A stretch of DNA of 64,000 bases from Cokeromyces recurvatus (Eukaryota > Mucoromycota > Mucoromycetes > Mucorales > Mucoraceae), in contig NW_026251391.1 of assembly GCF_025118155.1 (NCBI RefSeq), positions 437,501 through 501,500 of the forward strand, in the 5' to 3' direction. Numbering within the stretch: the stretch's first letter is position 1; each line of letters starts with the position of its first letter. Made by a program: the position numbers and the translations under genes. Of this stretch, positions 35,070 to 46,240 are shown one piece after another. The notes under the pieces are model-generated. The model worked only from the letters and a program-made list of their open reading frames with translations. It made no database searches and was not told the DNA's origin.

Positions 35070-35573
35070 ATTCTACCTCCCAGTAATAGACTTCTTGTTG
35101 TCTAGGTAAAGGAAGATTTGTTTGTATACAGCATTCACCATATACAAACTGTAATTCAGTTCTTCCTGCTACAAACACATTCGTATCCGGATCTCCTCCT
35201 TCGAATTCAAACGCAGAGACACCTTTCTCCTGAATAGATAAAAATTGAGGTGGTGTAATATCAGTTGGAATACTATCTGGTGGATGCCTTTCTTGCCAAA
35301 CTATTAAAAGGAAAATAGATAAGAAAAAAAAAGAAAAGAAGCAACAATGAACTCTTGCTTACTTTTCGCTCTTTCATAACTCAGTCTTGCATCTTCTGTT
35401 AAAGAAGTAATAGACTCTTCTGAATCAAATAAGAATAACCCATTGTTAAATTCAGAATAATGACTTGATGACAGTTGTATTGTATTTGTAGTAAAATATA
35501 CTAAGAAAACGGTAATAGCGAAAAAGACAATGATTCCAATTATACAAATTAACGTTAATGAATTAACCATCAT
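34280..35573 (-). CDS. Ssh4/Ear1-type SPRY-domain adaptor of the Rsp5 ubiquitin ligase
   Basis: Four exons (35573-35363, 35300-35077, 34989-34908, 34857-34280), 364 residues. An N-terminal membrane helix (LICIIGIIVFFAITVFLVYF) is followed by a SPRY domain (VYYWEAKIFEKPESTTISVG, GWNRYSIGYFSNNGYKYF, FDRGDTIGVGYKHRTGSIFF). A disordered tail carries two PPxY-type motifs (PPPAYG near residue 287 and PPPYSS near the C-terminus), which bind WW domains of Rsp5/Nedd4. Yeast Ssh4 and Ear1 use this layout to send endosomal and vacuolar membrane proteins for ubiquitylation. Either of two adjacent ATGs (35573 or 35570) may be used; a longer upstream hydrophobic extension is open but less likely. Confidence 0.85.
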
Positions 35574-35789
35574 TAAAAAAAAAAGTAAACAAATAAATAT
35601 ATTTTTATAGAAAGAAAGAAGGCAAAGGTTAATAACAAGTAGTGATGCTATCATGATCAGCTGATAATAACGTATGACGTTAGAAAAAAAAAGTGCATTA
35701 AAAAGAAAAAACCTATTCTCTTTCTTCTTCTTTAAAAGAACATTATTTAAATTTATTAACTACTATTTACAATAAGATGTCTTTTCTCT

Positions 35790-38267
35790 TTATATCATTG
35801 GATGTTCGTCAATAAAAAGAAACTTATTCATCTTTCTTGGATTAAAATAACGAAATCTAGCATGATTTTTACCATTTGAAGATGGTTGTTGCTTTTGTTT
35901 ATCTGAAGAGGTATAATTAGTAAAGTGTACAAATGGAGGTGCAGTTGAAAAAGATGATTTTCGAATATTCACAGTTGAAGATGGAAGTGAAGAAGAAGAA
36001 GGATGGATAGCAGGTTGTACACTAAATTGATTTTGAAAGGAAATTGATTTTCTTGTAGATGACTGTCTTTGTTGATAAAGAACTGAAGGATTATCTTCCC
36101 TTTTCTTCTTTGTAGTTGTAAGATAAGATAAAGTGGAAGGATTTGGCTTAAGATGAGCCAGGAAATAATCAGGCTTATTTTTCTTATTGGATTCATCTTC
36201 AAACTGATGTTTTAAAGTCCGATTACCTACAGCAAGTTGATGTCGTCGAATTTCAGCTTGAATCCAATCTGCTACTTGTAACCAATTTTTATATGCAAAC
36301 CGGAATTCACGTGTATTTTGTAATATTTGATATGATTTCGTTAGACCCAACATAAAGTCTTGTAGTTTAATATTCTTCAATATCGTCATTTGATCTTTAG
36401 GGGATAAAGAATGATGATAGATATCCATAGCAACAGAAATAACTTCAGCAGCACGCCATAATTCATCTCGATCAAATGCACAATGACCTATGGTTGTCAT
36501 GGTACATGTCTTGATAGCACTCAACTGAGTTAAAGCAGCAGAGAGACAACTATTTAAAGATTCTAAAGAAGTTTGACTTGGTCGAATAGGATTCATCTCT
36601 GGTATAAATAGTTTATGAAGGATGATAAGAGTTGCATTATATTCAATATTCACTCTTAAACAAGCCAAGAAAAGTTCTTCACAGCCATATTCAAATCCAC
36701 TGTCGAATATTAAATAATCAGGTAAATCCCTATAAAAATTCGATAAACGTCGATCATATTCTATAAGCTGTTCAACTACTAATTCAGTGGAATGATCTTG
36801 AAGATAGAATGTAGTGACGATGTCTGCTTGTATCTTCCATAACATTAAACAATAAGTAAAAGTGATGACACTTATCTCTGTTTCATCAATATCTTGTTCA
36901 AATACTTTAGGTAAATCAATTTCACCTTGAATAAAAGGCTGAGGTGTATTCTTATGGGCACCGGCTGACCAATGATAAAAGTCGATAGCCCATACAAACC
37001 ACCATAATCTTGTATCCATTTCTTTATCATAAGAATCAACATCTTCGTTTACCATACGAGGATAGATATTTAATTCATGTAAAGCAGAAGCAGCCATACC
37101 AACATAATGATGTCCTTTAGAAGGGTCAGCACGAATACTCATAAATAAGAGAGCAATAATCGTATAACGATCAGGGGTATCAAAGGATTGAGAAAGACAT
37201 TCTCTAGCTCGACTAAAGAAATACTCTTCTTGTTCTTGTAATTTATCTTGGTCTTTTAAAAAATGATCTAAGCTTTGTTGAGGATGATGAATGACCATAT
37301 GTCTAAATACATGAGCACAGATAGCATTTACAATTAATGTTTCAGTAGGTTCGTGTTGTGACTCATACCAAGTCATAAATTCATCTTTTTTTAATATAGG
37401 CTTATATCTAACCCAACATTTGAAAAAGATATCTATACAAGCATCTACTATTTTCCTTTGACTTGTTAAAGAATCAAGATTTGAAAGAGGATTTGAGTTT
37501 TGACCTAGTGTACAAGTTGAAGCAAAAAAATTGACGGGTTTTGTTTGGTTCAATTTATTCCGACAGAGTAACATTTTATTGTGAAATACTTTATTAGTAT
37601 CATCATGTGAACTTGTTGAGTCTGAATTTTCTTGATTTGTCGTAGTCGTAGTCGTAGTTACTGAAGAAGAAGAAGAAGAAGAACAGCACAAGTGACTAAA
37701 AGCGTCAATTAATAAGCTTAATTCCGAAGCATTTGAGATCTTTGCTTCGAGGTTAATTCCGATATCGCTATATGAAAATTTGATTCTTGATAAAACGTCT
37801 GTAAAGATAGGAGGAGAACTATGATTGTTTATCCAAGTTGTATCTAGTGGTGGAGAAGAAATGAGATTATTAAGGTGAATAGGTGAATAAGAAGAATTTA
37901 TGAAAGAGGGATGTGAAAGAGAGGAGATGGATTCAGTTAAGCTTGTATTGTCATCCCAATAATAATGATGATTAGATTGTGGAGAAATAGTATTTAAACT
38001 ATTAGAAGGATGATCAAAAGCAGCACTAGAAGTAGAATAAGGAATATCGATTGGTGTAGCAGAAGAAGGCAATAAAGAATCGTGGGTAATAGGTTGAAAA
38101 GGTGATTTATTTTCCCAAGATCCATGTTGTAGTTGATCCTTGAAAGGAGTAGTAGAAGTGTTATGATTTGAAAATGTTGAACATTTCATATACCATTCTT
38201 CTTCATCATTAAAATTAATATCTGTACGAAACTTTTTAAATGATCTTTCTACTGTGTCAAAAGGCAT
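35790..38267 (-). CDS. Fungal-specific transcription-factor-domain protein without visible Zn2Cys6 cluster
   Basis: One uninterrupted exon of 825 residues. The middle half is a fungal_trans (PF04082-type) regulatory domain: KIVDACIDIFFKCWVRYKPI, SFDTPDRYTIIALLFMSIRA, YVGMAASALHELNIYPR, then DTRLWWFVWAIDFYHW. N- and C-terminal regions are low-complexity S/T/N. A typical member begins with a six-cysteine zinc cluster. None occurs in the ORF, and I find none in the ~300 bases upstream, so either DNA binding is indirect or the finger exon lies further away. The ATG has poly(T) on the sense strand 27 bases upstream. Confidence 0.82.
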   Translation of the reverse strand: MPFDTVERSFKKFRTDINFNDEEEWYMKCSTFSNHNTSTTPFKDQLQHGSWENKSPFQPITHDSLLPSSATPIDIPYSTSSAAFDHPSNSLNTISPQSNHHYYWDDNTSLTESISSLSHPSFINSSYSPIHLNNLISSPPLDTTWINNHSSPPIFTDVLSRIKFSYSDIGINLEAKISNASELSLLIDAFSHLCCSSSSSSSVTTTTTTTNQENSDSTSSHDDTNKVFHNKMLLCRNKLNQTKPVNFFASTCTLGQNSNPLSNLDSLTSQRKIVDACIDIFFKCWVRYKPILKKDEFMTWYESQHEPTETLIVNAICAHVFRHMVIHHPQQSLDHFLKDQDKLQEQEEYFFSRARECLSQSFDTPDRYTIIALLFMSIRADPSKGHHYVGMAASALHELNIYPRMVNEDVDSYDKEMDTRLWWFVWAIDFYHWSAGAHKNTPQPFIQGEIDLPKVFEQDIDETEISVITFTYCLMLWKIQADIVTTFYLQDHSTELVVEQLIEYDRRLSNFYRDLPDYLIFDSGFEYGCEELFLACLRVNIEYNATLIILHKLFIPEMNPIRPSQTSLESLNSCLSAALTQLSAIKTCTMTTIGHCAFDRDELWRAAEVISVAMDIYHHSLSPKDQMTILKNIKLQDFMLGLTKSYQILQNTREFRFAYKNWLQVADWIQAEIRRHQLAVGNRTLKHQFEDESNKKNKPDYFLAHLKPNPSTLSYLTTTKKKREDNPSVLYQQRQSSTRKSISFQNQFSVQPAIHPSSSSLPSSTVNIRKSSFSTAPPFVHFTNYTSSDKQKQQPSSNGKNHARFRYFNPRKMNKFLFIDEHPMI

Positions 38268-39965
38268 TAATAAACAAATAATATGAAGAAGAAGAAAAAA
38301 AAAAAAAAAAAAAAAAAGTAAAAAAAAGGGTTAAATAACGATGGGAATTTTTTTATTTGTTAAAGTAAAAGATATTAAAAATCCGTTACACAAAAAGTTA
38401 CCTTCATTTTTTTTTTTATTTTCACTGTTTTACTGAAACCATCAACATTTAATAGAAATAGCTTATTTTAACAATGACTGTTATAATAGTAGTAACAGAC
38501 GATACTTCTTTAAATTATTATCAAGGAAGGATTCCAAAATAAACTAACAAAAAAATAAATAAAATAACAGGGTATTCTTTATAAATTGAATAGGAATAAA
38601 TCAAAGAAATGTTTGGACTCTTTCATTTTTACAGGTATTGCATCATTTTAGATACAAGTGTTGTATTAGATGATCTACCATTTACAGTACTCATAAGATT
38701 TAACTTTTTCTTCTTATTACTGCTTACTCACATGAATGCTGCATATAATAATAAAGAAAGTATATAATAGACTTGAAGAAAAAAAAAACATGATTTATAG
38801 AATAGGACTGGTATAAATCTATAGAATAGTTTTTTATATTCTGAAATGACTAAAAACAGTATAAACAAATACAATTATAAACATGTGCACACTGTAGTAA
38901 ACACTACCTTCTTGTTATAGGAGAGGAGAGCAATTCAGGACTCGTTCGTGTAACTTGAATAATTGTCATATGCTTCTCTTCATTAAATGAAAGGCTTTTT
39001 ATTGGTTTTTTTCTACAGGCATTGTAACTTTATCAGACATAAATGGACTACAACCATTTATTCTAAACAAGTATATATTGCGTCCTAGTAAAGCATACTA
39101 CAAACAAGAAGCTGTTTATAATAAATATTTTTTTTATTAAAGAAATGCATTGTCAAAAAAGAAAGCGAATGAAAAAAAAAGGGTTTAATCAAAATCTAAA
39201 CTCCTATAAATTATCTTTTAATCTTTTGTAACACAGGTTTTTTTTTTGGTTTCGATTTTATCAATTTATCACCATGAAAACAACAATCTGTTGTCCAATT
39301 GTAGTAATAGAAAGAATAACAATTAGAAACTTCACAAAAATATTTATATTTATTCGTACTATTTTTTTTTTTTTTGCTTTTTAACAGTAAATAAAACTTG
39401 TTCGCTTATGTATTTTTTTTCCTTCATTATAATAAAGTGAATACTTTCGGAAAGTTATAAAAAAAGGTTTTCTTTTTTATTTTAAAAGTAAGATTTTTTG
39501 TCTTCCGAAAAAGAACAATAATGAAACAGTAGCTTTTCTTTTTTAAATATGTATTATCAACTTATCTTGAATTCGAAACGTTGACTACTAGCATTGACGA
39601 TGTAATGTATTCAAATGCTTTTATTATTATTATTCTTAAAGACCTACAAAAAAATAGAAAAGAGACAAATAGACTTTTTTTTTTAATTGTACAATATAAT
39701 TGAATAGAAGGGTATATAATTTGACATGAAACAAAAAATGCCAAATTATAATATTTTTCCATTAAAAAAAACCAAATCTGCTCAAATCTTTGAATTGATC
39801 AACTATGTACTAAACCTAAAAGTTGCGTCACTGCTTTGTGACACGTGTCTTAACACGAAAAAAAAGTTGTTCTTGATTAAGTATTTTTTTATTATTAATT
39901 CCTTCTTTTTTTTTTTTCTTTTTCTTTTTTTTCTCTTAACTTTTCAAATATAATCAATATTTAAA
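38268..39965. other. Divergent spacer, 1.7 kb
   Basis: Head-to-head between the regulator (-) and phosphoglycerate mutase (+). A-tract at 38295-38317; T-rich leader 39905-39945 just before the PGM ATG. A possible isolated exon on the + strand (39019-39073, IVTLSDINGLQPFILN with an AG acceptor and GT donor) has no partners that I can find. No gene is claimed. Confidence 0.45.
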
Positions 39966-41656
39966 ATGCCCGGTGGAGGTGAAATGCCCAAGACTAAGCA
40001 AGCCCCTAAGAACAAGGCTTGTCTCATCTGTATTGACGGTTGGGGTATCTCCCCTAATGCTGACAAGCTCGGTGATGCTATTCGCAACTCTGAGACTCCC
40101 GTCATGGACAAGCTTCAAGCAGAAGAAGCTTTCGTTCCTATTGCTGCTCATGGTCTCTCTGTTGGTCTTCCCGATGGTTTGATGGGTAACTCTGAAGTCG
40201 GTCACCTTAACATTGGTGCTGGTCGTGTTGTTTACCAAGTAAGTATTATTTGTATAAATATTTATATTAATTAAAAGAAAAGAAAAAAATCAGCTTATAA
40301 AAGCAGTGACTGTGGTTTCAATCAGATTAACTAACTAACTTAACTTGTCTTTTATGATGATGATGTTAGGATATCGTCCGTATCGATCTTGCTATGAAGA
40401 ACAAGGAATTCGGTCAAGTTGAAAACATCAAGAATGCTTTCGAACGCGCTATTAAGGGTAACGGTCGTCTCCACTTCATGGGTCTTGTCTCTGATGGTGG
40501 TGTTCACGGTCATATTGATCACCTTGTTGCTCTCTTGACTGCTGCTAAGGAAGCTGGTGTTCCCGAATCTTACATTCACTTCTTTGGTGATGGTCGTGAC
40601 ACTGCTCCCAAGTCCTCTGCCAAGTACATGCAACAACTCCTTGATGCCTTGAATGAACTTAAGTATGGTAAGGTTGCTGATATCGCTGGTCGTTACTATG
40701 CTATGGATCGTGATAAGCGTTGGGAACGTATTCAAGTTGCCTTTGACGGTATGACCCAAGCCAAGGGTGAGAAGGTCACTGACCCCGTTAAGGCTATTGA
40801 AGCCCGCTACGAAGCTGGTGAAACCGATGAATTCTTGAAGCCCATCATTGTTGATGAAGCTGGTCAAATTAAGGATAATGATACCATCTTCTGTTTCAAC
40901 TTCCGTTCTGACCGTATGCGTGAAATCTCTCAAGCCTTCGGTATCGCTCCTTGTCCTTTCGACTCTCCTGTCCCCAAGAACCTTGAACTCTTCACCATGA
41001 CCCAATACAAGGGTGACTTCCCCTTCAAGGTCGCTTTCCCTGCTCAAACTATGGATAACGTCCTTGCTGAATGGTTGTCCAAGAACGATATTCCTCAAAT
41101 GCACATTGCTGAAACTGAAAAGTATGCTCACGTTACCTTCTTCTTCAATGGTGGTACTGAAGCTCAATTTAACCTTGAAGAACGTGGTTTGGTCCCCTCC
41201 CCCAAGGTCGCCACTTACGATCTTAAGCCCGAAATGAGCGCTGCTGGTGTTGCTGAAGAAGTCGCCAAGGCTATTGAATCTGGCAAGTATCCCTTCGTTA
41301 TGTGTAACTTTGCTCCTCCTGATATGGTCGGTCACACTGGTGTCTATGAAGCCGCTGTTAAGGGTGTTGCTGCTACTGATAAGGCCATTGGTGTTGTCCT
41401 TGAAGCCTGTAAGAAGAATGGTTATGCTCTTTTCGTCACTGCTGATCACGGTAATGCTGAAAAGATGATTGCTGATGATGGTAAGAGCCCCTTCACTGCC
41501 CACACCTGTGCTAAGGTTCCTTTCATCATGGTTGACAAGGAAGCCAAGTTCAAGAAGGATGCTGAAGGTGCCCTCTGTGATGTCGCTCCTACTGTTCTTG
41601 ACTACATGGGTCTTGACATCCCCAAGGAAATGTCCGGCAAGTCTTTGTTGGCTTAA
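39966..41656 (+). CDS. 2,3-bisphosphoglycerate-independent phosphoglycerate mutase
   Basis: Two exons (39966-40238, 40370-41656), 519 residues, the usual length of iPGM. The alkaline-phosphatase-type core is clear: [20 protein letters not shown], the nucleophile serine in [33 protein letters not shown], and the metal site [12 protein letters not shown] with a late histidine in PFTAHTC. It interconverts 3- and 2-phosphoglycerate in glycolysis without a bisphosphoglycerate cofactor. Codon use is unlike the neighbours (GCT, GGT, AAG, CTT/CTC, TTC dominate), the mark of a highly expressed gene. As a by-product the opposite strand holds a long spurious ORF. Confidence 0.96.
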
Positions 41657-42115
41657 ATTCCTTTGTTTTTAATATAAATTTAACTTGATATTATAATATT
41701 CATTTAGTCATTTTTTTTTCTTTTATTCTTTTTTATCACCTATTTTTGTTCTCTTTTTTTTTTTGTTAGATACATACAGTCATAACAGCATATATATACA
41801 TATTTTTTTTTTTTTTTTTTTTTTGAATCATGAAATAAATAAATCATGTTTATTTGCATTCTATATGTTTTTTTTTTTTATAAAAAAAAAGGACTTATAC
41901 TCCAACTTGAAACTTTTTTTTTTTTCTAGAATAAAAAGTGTTGTAGATAGCGGACATTCTTATCAAGCATCCGATTAAAAAGATCGGTAGTACTAGTAGT
42001 AGTTAGTAGTAGTAGTAGTGGGCTTAAATTTTATAATAGCATTGTCCAATGATAATTGCGTATCTATTATATAATGGCTTGTTATAGATTCATTTATTTT
42101 TTCATTTTTTATTTT

Positions 42116-42150
<35 letters not shown>

Positions 42151-42177
42151 GATTTATAATTAGCAACTTCAGTTGTC
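41657..42177. other. Spacer with T-rich tracts
   Basis: Contains T22 (41803-41824), a T12-at-A9 palindrome (41868-41890), a (tag)n run near 41992-42018 and T26 (42121-42146), which lies 31 bases ahead of the transporter ATG. Confidence 0.5.
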
Positions 42178-43525
42178 ATGCCATCAATAATTTCAACTAA
42201 TTTAAATGAACCACCTCAAAGGAAATTCTTTAATAATATTACATCAACAAAGACACATGCTCGACATTTCATGTCGAATGGTATAAATTATGATAAGAAA
42301 CCCTCCCCTATAAATAATCTAATCAATAGCAGCCATAGCTATCATCCCCAACATCGCGTTTCCTTATCAGATAATTCAAAGTTCTTGATTTGTTGTTTTA
42401 TGTGGTATTTTACGTCTTCACTTTCCAGTAATACAGGCAAACAAATAATGAATCAGTTTAAATATCCAGTAACATTAACTTTTATTCAGTTTCTTCTTGT
42501 GGCCTGCTGGTGTGCTATTGTGGAAAGTATATTTAAATCATCTACTGGTATTAAGAATCCAACAAAAGCTATCATAACCACTATGGCACCTCTTTCTTTG
42601 TTTATGACAGTCGGTCATATATTTTCAAGTATATCCATTAGTCGTATTCCCGTTAGTCTTGTACACACAATCAAGGTAAGAGCCCATTCTCTCCAAAAAA
42701 AGAAAGAAAGGAAAAGAGAGAGTTAAATTATTTATCTATTTATAGGCATTAGCACCTTTGTTTACTGTTCTATTTTATCGATTTATTTTCAAAGTTAATT
42801 ATTCATCCAAAGTATATACAGCTTTAATACCTTTAACATTAGGTGTAATTCTGGCATGTTCATTCACATTCTCAAATAATTGGATTGGACTATCATGTGC
42901 ATTAGTGTCTTGCTTAATTTTTGTCATGCAAAACATCTTTAGTAAAAAATTACTGTTCAAGGAATCCAAGATGGGAAATAATAATCCAGATAAATTAGAC
43001 AAGATGAACATGCTTTTTTATTCTAATCTTATTGCCTTTTCCTTGATGATTCCACTTTGGTTCTATTCAGATGCAAGTCGATTTTTGTTTGAGGAAACAC
43101 ATCGTGATATCAGTAAAACACGATTATTGACATATTTTTTATTAAATGGAACAACTCATTTCGCACAGAATTGGTTTGCTTTTACAACCTTAGCCATGTC
43201 ATCTCCAGTGACATATTCTATTGCTTCACTTGTTAAGCGTATTTTTGTGATCGTCATGAGTATTCTTTGGTTTGGACAGCAAGTGAGTTTAGCACAAAGT
43301 TTTGGTATCGTATTAACCTTTATTGGTTTATGGATGTACCAACAAGCGAAAAGAGAAGTAGATCAAGGCGAAACAAAAGCATGTGAAAAATCGCTTGAGG
43401 TATTACCCACCTCTAATCATGTCCATGATGAACCCAATCATACATTAGGAACCATCTCCTTGAAGAAATGGATTGGAAATCATTTACCTAAATCTAATGC
43501 AGCAAGGGAAACAAAGCTTTTGTAG
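42178..43525 (+). CDS. TPT/Sly41-type nucleotide-sugar or phosphate transporter
   Basis: Two exons (42178-42675, 42746-43525), 425 residues with about ten hydrophobic helices. The family signature is the helix pair FMWYFTSSLSSNTGKQIMNQ and SRIPVSLVHTIKALAPLFTV, followed by YTALIPLTLGVILACS and a late block SPVTYSIASLVKRIFVIVMS. These are TPT-family features, and the closest relatives I would expect are the Sly41-like fungal transporters of the early secretory pathway. Substrate is not predictable. The N-terminal 60 residues are disordered and the tail is cytosolic. T26 lies just upstream of the start. Confidence 0.87.
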
Positions 43526-43748
43526 ATATAATAATTAGATTTTTTTTTTTTATAAATATCTTTGTTGTACAATATTTATTATTAAAAAGAAAAAAGGAAG
43601 AAGAAGAAAGAGGACAAAAAAAAAACGAGTATTTTATCTTATTTTATTTAATTTTTTTATTGATCTGCTTTTGTAATAATAAAGAGTCGTCTCTCTTTGT
43701 GTATATTTTACATAAATTACTGTTATTAAATTATTTAATTCAATTTTA

Positions 43749-43822
<74 letters not shown>

Positions 43823-43860
43823 TTTATTTTTTTTTTATTTTTTTAAATCCTTATTTTTAA
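43526..43860. promoter_or_regulatory. Promoter interval of the Whi2-like gene with T66 tract
   Basis: The longest homopolymer in the window, T66 at 43751-43816, ends 44 bases before the ATG at 43861. Long poly(dA:dT) is known to disfavour nucleosomes; that it acts here is inference. Confidence 0.5.
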
Positions 43861-44917
43861 ATGTCTTCAAATTCGCCTATTACGCAGGTGTCAGACTCTG
43901 ATGAGGAAATATATCATAATGATGATCTCATTTATCAACAACAGCAACAACAACAACAAGGGGATGTGAATGATTTTGACGTTCATAATGCAATTCCACC
44001 TAAATTAAAACTCGTTTTAAGAGGCACTCGTATAGAACTGGATCGAGACATTCTTGTTAATTTACCAGAAAGTTTATTAATTGCCATGTTCCCTAATGGA
44101 CTTGTTCTGTCACGACCAGATGAAGAATTAGACGATGAAGACGATGAAGGTTATGATGAACTTTCTCGTCATTCTATGGAACAACAACAACAACAACAAC
44201 AGCAAGATAATATAGTTGATTTTGATCCTACTTGTCTTGAATATGTCCTTGCATTCTATAGAAAGGCAGCAGAGATTCGAGATGAACATCAACAAGATGC
44301 TGAATTTCAACGACTCTTGATGAATGCTTCATCTAATGCCGCTACAGCTGCTTCACCTGTCTATTATACACTTTTAACAAAACAACCTATTATTGTCTTG
44401 CGTGAAGAACTTGAATATTATTGTTTACCGATAGAAAAGGGACAACATGTAGCCCATTTGAAGTTGGCATCTGGAAAGTATCTTAAAGAACGTGATGCTA
44501 TCTTTGATGCACTTCAAAAGAACATTACAAGAGAAAACAATGTAGCTGAACAACATTTGATTGATATGTTGTGTGATGCAGGATTTCATAGAGAAGATCA
44601 TTGGGGTTATCGTGAAATTGAACCCTTCCGAACCACTATTACTAGTATGGCACTTGTCTTATTAAAAACGTTAGGTCCTAATAATCATATGGCAACTGCT
44701 CAAAAATTATTTTTATTTTGGAGAAAACCTGCTGTAAAGTGTATTTTATAAATGTATATATTTAACATGATTCTAATTTTTTTTTTCTTTTTCCCCTCCC
44801 CACATATTATTTACCTAGCGAAAATGTTGGTGGGACGGTAATACGGTCGAAATAGAAGAACAAAAAATTCGTTTATGGGCACGAAGAACTTGGACATTAG
44901 AATTAGCTTTAGTTTAA
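43861..44917 (+). CDS. Whi2-like protein (BTB/POZ-type stress-response factor)
   Basis: Two exons (43861-44733, 44819-44917), 323 residues. The core reads KLVLRGTRIELDRDILVNLP then ESLLIAMFPNGLVLSRP, which matches the Whi2/BTB-like start. A potential partner-binding region follows, with IIVLREELEYYCLPIEK, and the gene ends with CWWDGNTVEIEEQKIRLWAR. Two polyglutamine runs (CAA/CAG, about residues 26-33 and 107-114) sit in acidic loops. Yeast Whi2 works with the Psr1/Psr2 phosphatases in the general stress response and low-amino-acid signalling to TORC1. The Whi2 call rests on the core motif and layout; other BTB-like fungal proteins are possible. Confidence 0.65.
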
Positions 44918-44965
44918 ATACTACCTTTGTATTTTTTTTTTGTATACCATTTCATCCCTGATGTA

Positions 44966-45073
44966 TTATATAATTATATATAATATATTCACATATGTAT
45001 GTTATATAATTATATATAATATATCCACATCTGTGTGTTATATAATTATATATAATATATTCACATATATATG
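44966..45073. repeat. Three tandem copies of a 36-base AT-rich unit
   Basis: Units begin at 44966, 45002 and 45038, each with tataattatatataatat followed by a variable ca-containing end. It lies in the 211-base convergent 3' interval between the Whi2-like gene and the oxygenase homologue. No function is apparent. Confidence 0.85.
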
Positions 45074-45128
45074 TTATATATTCTTCTTTATTATTGTCAT
45101 CATTAAAAAAAAAGGGTCTATACTACTA

Positions 45129-46240
45129 TTATTTTATCCAAGTAGTTAATATATAGGCAGGCTTTTTAGTAGCTAAAATTTCATAATCAATCACACCACT
45201 TAAAAATATCAACATGTTTCCTAAAAGTGGTTTCATAGTACGATCAGCTACCTCAAGTAAACCATGTTCATCAGGTCGACTAAAGATTTTAACTTCACCT
45301 CCATCTCCAGTAGACCAATTAGGATTTAAATACATGATTACAGAAATTCTTCTTTGTTCTGTATCATTAGGATCATCAATAGGGAAGGCATCACGGTGTC
45401 GTTCATAATGAGCACCATTTGGATGGAAATAAGATAACTGATATTCGATCTTATTATTTAAACGAATCATATTTTTAAGGTCTTGCACTAAAGCATCTTG
45501 CACAAATTCCAAGATTTTTCTAAAATGAATAGGGATCTTTTCTACACCAAGTCCATCTTTGTTCGTACAACAGTTATTTCGAGGATCTAACCTAATAATT
45601 TAATAATAGTTAAAGTTGGCAACTAAAAACAGTAATATATTAGTTCTATTTATTTCAATTGCTAACCATAAGATGGCATCGTCACGAGCATTCATATCTC
45701 TGTAAGGGTCATCATGATCACTTTTGTAGTCTTTTGCAGATATAAATTTATTTTGATCTTTCAACCTGTCTGCTTCTTCATGAGCACCTATTCGATAACT
45801 ACTGTTAAAATAAGACTCTACTTTTGGATAAAAAAAAAAAAAGAAAAAAAATAGTTACCTTTTAATATAGATAGATCCATGAATCCTTTTACTTCTGTCC
45901 AACCTTTTGCGTATAATTCTTCGACCGCTTTAGAAGTCAAATACTTTAGATTCCATTCATGATCCTTCTTTTGTGACTCGGTTGTATTTAATTCATTGTA
46001 AAATAGTCTTTGAGCAATAGATAAAGCACTTTCTTGTTGCTCTAAAGTCCGTAAAAGTTCGCTTTCATCCATTTCTATTATTTCTTCTTCCTCTTCTTCT
46101 TCTTCATTGGGCACATATTCATAATCAGAAGGTAAATCAGGTTGATCGTCTGGGAATTCAGGCAAGTCATCCTTCTTTATAGCTTCTAATTGAAGTAAAC
46201 GATCTTCTAAGGAAATATTTTGGCTAGAATTAAATGGCAT
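45129..46240 (-). CDS. 2-oxoglutarate/Fe(II) oxygenase homologue with altered metal site
   Basis: Three exons (46240-45859, 45817-45667, 45591-45129), 331 residues. An acidic N-terminal third is followed by a prolyl-4-hydroxylase-type double-stranded beta-helix. The first metal motif H-x-D is intact (HYERHRDAFP), as is the RRISVIMYLNPNW strand. The distal motif, usually a histidine in a VxDHEVLP-like block, reads SGVIDYEILATKKPAYILTT, with tyrosine in place of histidine and no arginine at the usual 2-oxoglutarate position. Family enzymes hydroxylate proteins or other substrates; this one may be inactive or use an altered site. The TAT codon is one base from CAT. Confidence 0.8.

Noticed and set aside
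38640..39080. Possible exons between the regulator and PGM (one with IVTLSDINGLQPFILN)
   Set aside because: A single exon-like piece with splice signals but no partner exons in a continuous frame.
40352..41503. 383-codon minus-strand ORF opposite phosphoglycerate mutase
   Set aside because: It is a by-product of the strong codon bias of PGM on the + strand; its composition is mirrored codons, with no recognisable domain and no splice signals.
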